DNA from: Branchiostoma floridae
Lineage: Eukaryota; Chordata; Leptocardii; Amphioxiformes; Branchiostomatidae
NCBI RefSeq assembly: GCF_000003815.2
Contig: NC_049979.1
Coordinates: forward strand, 13,984,850-14,048,849
DNA: 64,000 bases
Direction: 5' to 3'
Of the stretch, positions 58,806 to 64,000 are shown one piece after another. The first letter of the stretch is position 1, and each line of letters begins with the position of its first letter. Under the pieces are notes generated by a model, which was not told the DNA's origin, made no database searches, and was given only the letters and a program-made list of their open reading frames with translations. A program made the translations under genes and the position numbers.

Positions 58806-60324
58806 CTGAGACTCAAGTCGACTGTTGTAGCACAGGACACAGCACGCAGATCATGGAACAGAGAGAAGAAGGTAAATGTCAAAATATCAATGGTACTCTA
58901 GACAAGTAAGGGAACTTCATATTAAACAAAATGATACATAGACGTTTTTTTTCTATTAATGTCCATCCCAACATTATAAGGCAGCAGATGCCACACTGGT
59001 CACACATCCACAAAGGTAACACTGTTACAGCAGATAGGTTTCTTTATAAATTAGTGACACTGATAACAATATCATAAAAACATCGGCAAAAAACAGGTTG
59101 TGATACCCATTTATCCATGGCAACTTAAGCAACTAAATTGTGAATTACTATGTTTACAATTGATATAATTATCCATATCATATATTCACAACCTTTCATT
59201 TCTAGGATAATTTTCGTCATTCAGTTGGAGAATAATGATTATGCACATACAAATAAGGAAATCCTCACATATGATGAATTGATAAATAAATTTTGTTAGA
59301 CATTATGAAATATTATATGACACAGAACATTTTCAAGACAGGCTGGCATGAATATTTGGGTCCCATAGGTTAGGGTTGAATGAAAGAACTCACACCATCG
59401 TGAAATATTTCTATCATGATAATATTAACTGGAGAATGATCAGAGACACGCTGCATTACACTCTATACATGTGGTGATCCATTACTCATGAATACATGTA
59501 CCAATAGGCATGTCCAAATATCAGGCTGAATGCCATTTCTGTTAGATGAATCCAGTCAACTAAGTTAGTATGGAAGAACTGGGTAGATCTGAAGACTGAA
59601 AGAATAATTCATTTCTTGATTTTGGGTTAAAAGGAGGATTTGGACTGTAACAAAGAAACACTTTGCTAGTCATGATCTAACTGTAGTGTTTTCAGGTCCG
59701 ATAATGTTGCCCAAACCATAGTCACACATTATCTTGGGAAATCGAATAGCCATTGGGTATTGAGATATTTACTTTCAAATTTCTTATAAACAGGCTACAA
59801 TACTCTCTTCCCTGCTATATGGCACTTACAAGTGTACATGTAAGCAAACAGTAGTGAAAATACACTGCTTTTCTGGACATGAAGTTGTGGGTTACACACA
59901 ATATTCATTTAGTGATAAGCATGATATCCACACACCATACATTAACTACAAGCCCTGGATACAGGCATGTACGCTGTGTCTCCATTCCGCATGCACAGGG
60001 GGTTTACAAATTAGCATCTATTGATTAATCAATGGGCTTTTATTGAGAGGTAAATATTCAGAAATCATGGAGCTTTGTGTGAACCCTAACAACTGCCCAC
60101 ATTTGTGGGAAGATACACTGTAATGACATCATCACTGCACCATGGATTCTCCCCATACCACCTGCATTACATGTGGGTGTTCAGAATATCAAAATGGTGC
60201 AGTTATTGTTCCCACTTCAGCTTCAGATGCCTCACCTCTATGAAAGGCTAACATTAAAAAAAAGGATGGGGATTACGTAAAAAAAACAGGAAATGAATGG
60301 AATTCACGAAATAATGGTTGATTA

Positions 60325-60689
60325 TCAATGTACAGAGACATTTGAGGAAAAAAACTGCAACAAATAGCATGGAGTTTCAAAATCATTTGGGAATTTTTAT
60401 CCGTATTAGTGAAGCCTTCATATACTGGCCCCCACTTTTCTCTTCTCAAACTAAGTTTTATTTTTAGGTTATTATTTGAATTTAAGTGGTGCACCCAAAC
60501 ATTTTTTGGTGCACCCAATTCTTTAAGCTGGGTGCACCAGTGCACCTAATCCCAAAATAAATTTCGAGCCCTGTCAATGTACAGAGACATTTGAGAAAAA
60601 AAAAGCAACAAATAGCATGGAGTTTCAAAATCATCTGGGAATTTTTATCCGTATTAGTGAAGCCTTCATATACTTTTCTCTTCTCAAAA
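60325..60689. repeat. Local direct duplication split by a 124-bp insert
   Basis: 60325-60450 and 60574-60689 are near-identical (offset 249 bp), both starting TCAATGTACAGAGACATTTG. The 124 bp between them contain three GGTGCACC-type motifs and end AAATTTCGAGCCCTG, which has the look of a repeat end. Confidence 0.85.
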
Positions 60690-63600
60690 TACATAAATTT
60701 AGTATTGCTCTATGAGGCCACTGGTAAACTGGGGGAGCAAGGTGAAGATGTTACCTAACTAGGACCTCTATGTATACATGTAGTTATCCCGAGTTTACAT
60801 AAAGGAAAACAAACTAATGCAAATAAATCATGGAAATGTAAACTACTGGTGAGACTTATTTTGCTTTAATATTTAACAATGTTGGTCTTATTTCCATTTC
60901 AGCTAAAATCAATGAATCCCATCCACACAATCTGCAGTGCCTCTTCATGCACATAGTCCTTCATGATCAAGATCATGCACAGTTCCATACTGGTGAGATC
61001 TGGAACATGTCAGATTGATGCGATGCAGAAATTAACCCCTAGCACAAGGGATTCTCCATTACAGCTGGCTAATCAATTAGCAGTCTGCAGCACACAGCTC
61101 ATCAATGGAAAAAAAGAATAGAAACATAGGGAGACAATATATCATGCGCTCTCAATAATCTGAACATTTCAGGCATTCTTAAAGGTCCCAGGCTTCCATT
61201 TTCCTATGTAAAGGAGTCTTCCATATCTGTGTATGAGCAAAAGATGGCCTCACAACACCTTGAGCACCTTCAGAATATTAAAAAAAGGGACTATAGGGCC
61301 CCATCATTAGAATCCTTATATGTGATATCACTATAGAGCCGCTACGCAATGTGAGGAAAGGAATATCAATACAATAGATTGACATATAATAGAAATGCTT
61401 CTGAATATAGATTTCTAGAATCTAAATTAGACATACACTTTGGTATCAAAGGTAAAAACAATGAGGTACAATGGAAAGTTACAAGGGTTTCAAGTATCAA
61501 ATACAAGGCATTACAGTACGTACCTGTAAGAATACATTTCTGCTATACATGTAGCACCATGCCCGAACATCAAATATTTCCCTCTGGAGATGCTTCAAGC
61601 ATATTTCCCACCAAGCACTCAAGTAACTACATGCACATTTGTGACTATGGGGAACTGAACTGAAAAGCACTGAGTAGCTTTAGCTTCAGAGGAAACTGGT
61701 TTCCATATTGATCATACTGAAATACAGCAGCCTCTGTCCACAAAAGGAAATCAGGGGATACCAGATGAAGATGAATTCCACACGAGCTGCATAAGTAATT
61801 GTTCAAGCGTACGATTATTGGAAATTTTCATGAAGCCTGAGGAATTATTGCTGACGGGCTGGCACTGGGATAGCCCCAAAGGGTTCAACACAAAATCATG
61901 AGAACACATTTATGAATCTGCCGAATACAGTCTGGAGCATCAATTCTTATGATGGGGCTGGGAGCATTTAGATCCATTTATGCAGCTTACTTTACATACC
62001 TACCTTGTACATTAGACTGGTAGAATGGCAGGACATTTATAACGAGTAACCTTCTCCTCAGACTACAGGTTCCCCATTAACAAATCTCTCACATCCAGTA
62101 GCAGCCAGGATGTCCCACGCTCCATTTAATCCTGCCTATTCCCATCACTGACTTCAGGGGGCTAAATGGGAAAGGCAGCCATAAAACACTACAAATTTCA
62201 CATCAGAAAGATCAGGACAATGACATCAGCAAGCAAAATCTTCCCATTAAGGAGGCGTCAGATCAGTGGATTCAATTACATACATGTGTACCTCTTCTCA
62301 AGGAGACTTTCAGAAATCCTGAGGACACCAAGCAAATAGCTGGAATTAGTTTTACAATTTCTACTTAAGCACATAAATAACCATCACCCTTTAGAGTTTA
62401 ATGACCTAAAAAAAAGTAAGAAGTCTATATTGAGGCAAGCACAAGCCATATCAAAGGCAAATCACATCCATTTTGTGATCAAAGAAATCACATTTTGTAA
62501 GGATATGGCCATTACTAGTTGCAAAGGAATGGGTGTATCTGGAAAAATAGACTTTGCAAACAGACCCAAAAATCAAACACATGAGCTGGTGATAACAATT
62601 CTAAAGGCAGAAAAAGAGTCCTGCTGCTTGTAAGTAGCAATGGTAGAAAATGGCAGCTCCCATCTAAACAAGTGGCTGTGATGACTGGGATGATGCATAC
62701 GATGCCAGCCCTATTTTCACAAGTTGAACGCAGAAATAAGGTCACAGCAAGTAAATATTATGGATGACATCAGAGCACATATTAATTTTCGCCTGATTTC
62801 AGAAAAAAAAAAAACAGAAAATTTTTTTTTTCTCTTCGGAGATGGTCAACATGACGAGAAAGCACCGAAATAGGTAAATATGTTGTGTTATCCATAAAAT
62901 TGTGATAATTACATAAATATGGACAAAAGCTGCAACTTTTTCTACCCAAGGAGCTACCAATAGTCAGCTTTTGACCAACATTTTATTGAACATAATAAAC
63001 TATATTACTATACTGACACATAAATATACAGACACAATGGCTATTATTCATTAAACTGGTACTAATGCCCATAAATCTTGCTAGACAGTCACAGCTATTG
63101 AACGTATCATGTCATTATTTATTATTACATATAACAATATTCAATATTGTAATGAAGGCATTTTCCACATTTTCCCCTTTGCTGGGTATGACTCAACTCA
63201 ACTCCCAAGGGCAATGGGCTGTGTGAATCTCTGCTGACTCAGCAGTGGGAGTATCTGATTGCTTTTCCATCTTGGCCATGTAACAATCATGACTTTGGCA
63301 AGTGTGGAGAGAAACATTAAGATAAAGTGATCAGATACTGAACAAAAGCTAATGCTCCCTTCTCAGAAAATTCCAGGGATGTCAAAGGCTGTCTGCCTTA
63401 TCACTAAGGACCATATATTGATATAATGTTCACAGACTAGCTGGAACCCAAAATCAGCTGAATAGAAGTTGTACCTATTCCCTCAGGACAACTTCAGCAA
63501 GTAGGTAATTTCACAAATATGTTGGCTTTATATCCATCTCATTTTGAGATAAACAAGTGCATGTCACTGTTAGCATGGAAGTACATGTCACCGTTGAAGA

Positions 63601-64000
63601 AATTGTGTCAACCTTTTCCACTTTTTATGAAATTCATGGAGGAATCAGAGAGCTGTTGCAGTAACAGATCAGATCTGATCAGATCTGCTGAACAACAAAC
63701 ATCTTACCATGCATGACACTAACAATCCTTCCTTCACAGCAGTCACGTCACAGATAGCATGAACTGCCTATGTCTGACAGATATAGTTACCAGAAAATAC
63801 AATGTCTTTTAATCATTAATGTCTGACAATTTACAAAGACATGGAAATCTTCACCTTAAAGTCCTTATGTACGATATTGTCCCAAACATAAAACTGCCAT
63901 GTTACATAAGTTAAAGACAGAACATTCCCTGCCATGTGCCAGTCTGGATTTCCATCCAGCATGACTAATGACTTAACCATGTACAGGCATTAATAATGCA

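Larger units (their letters stand above)
56610..64000. other. Upstream of distal GRAMD1 exon; no firm gene
   Basis: AT-rich sequence with the candidate exon at 58762-58805 and the duplication at 60325-60689. It could be promoter and intergenic DNA or an intron of a longer GRAMD1 transcript that starts outside the window. I recognise no other coding region, tRNA or rRNA. Confidence 0.5.

Overview
This window is animal nuclear DNA. It has multi-exon genes with GT-AG introns, long AT-rich introns, retroelements and short inverted-repeat transposons, and two runs of N from assembly. All three recognisable genes are on the minus strand. Their proteins (usherin, an alpha-2,8-sialyltransferase, a GRAMD1/Aster sterol transporter) are metazoan families. 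A single GRAMD1-type gene and the repeat style suggest an invertebrate deuterostome, most likely a lancelet (Branchiostoma-like). The species is inference. I joined exons by hand from splice sites, codon phase and remembered family sequences; no search was run.

Layout. (1) 232-14984: the N-terminal third of usherin (USH2A). It encodes a signal peptide, usherin N-terminal segment, laminin-G-like domain, laminin N-terminal domain, ten laminin-EGF repeats and the first fibronectin III domains; the gene continues past position 1. A 100-N gap (8750-8849) removes part of the laminin N-terminal domain. One intron (3764-5623) holds a Penelope-like element inserted as an inverted fold-back with a 13-bp target duplication. 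Another (9664-10571) holds a 549-bp foldback transposon filled with an about 20-bp palindromic array. (2) 14985-17333: intergenic. (3) 17458-20228: a complete seven-exon sialyltransferase gene, 393 aa, with sialylmotifs L, S, III and VS. (4) 20229-25430: intergenic or 3' flanking DNA with small hairpins and repeats. (5) 25575-56609: a GRAMD1/Aster gene of about 20 exons with two alternative first exons, a 39-nt exon, a 21-nt microexon, a pair of apparently mutually exclusive exons, a GRAM domain, an ASTER/VASt sterol domain partly lost in a 244-N gap (28542-28785), an ER membrane anchor and a short C-terminus. Its introns carry a piggyBac-like TTAA MITE, a Harbinger-like MITE, another TTAA-flanked MITE, a SINE-like inverted pair and LINE remnants. 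(6) 56610-64000: upstream sequence or 5' intron, with one candidate extra exon and a local duplication.

The genes do not form a pathway. Usherin is a large extracellular/transmembrane matrix-linker protein, the sialyltransferase works in the Golgi, and GRAMD1 moves cholesterol at ER-plasma membrane contacts. The most notable points are the mutually exclusive exon pair separated by a 51-nt intron, the microexon, the fold-back Penelope insertion with hammerhead-like motifs, and the palindrome-array foldback element.
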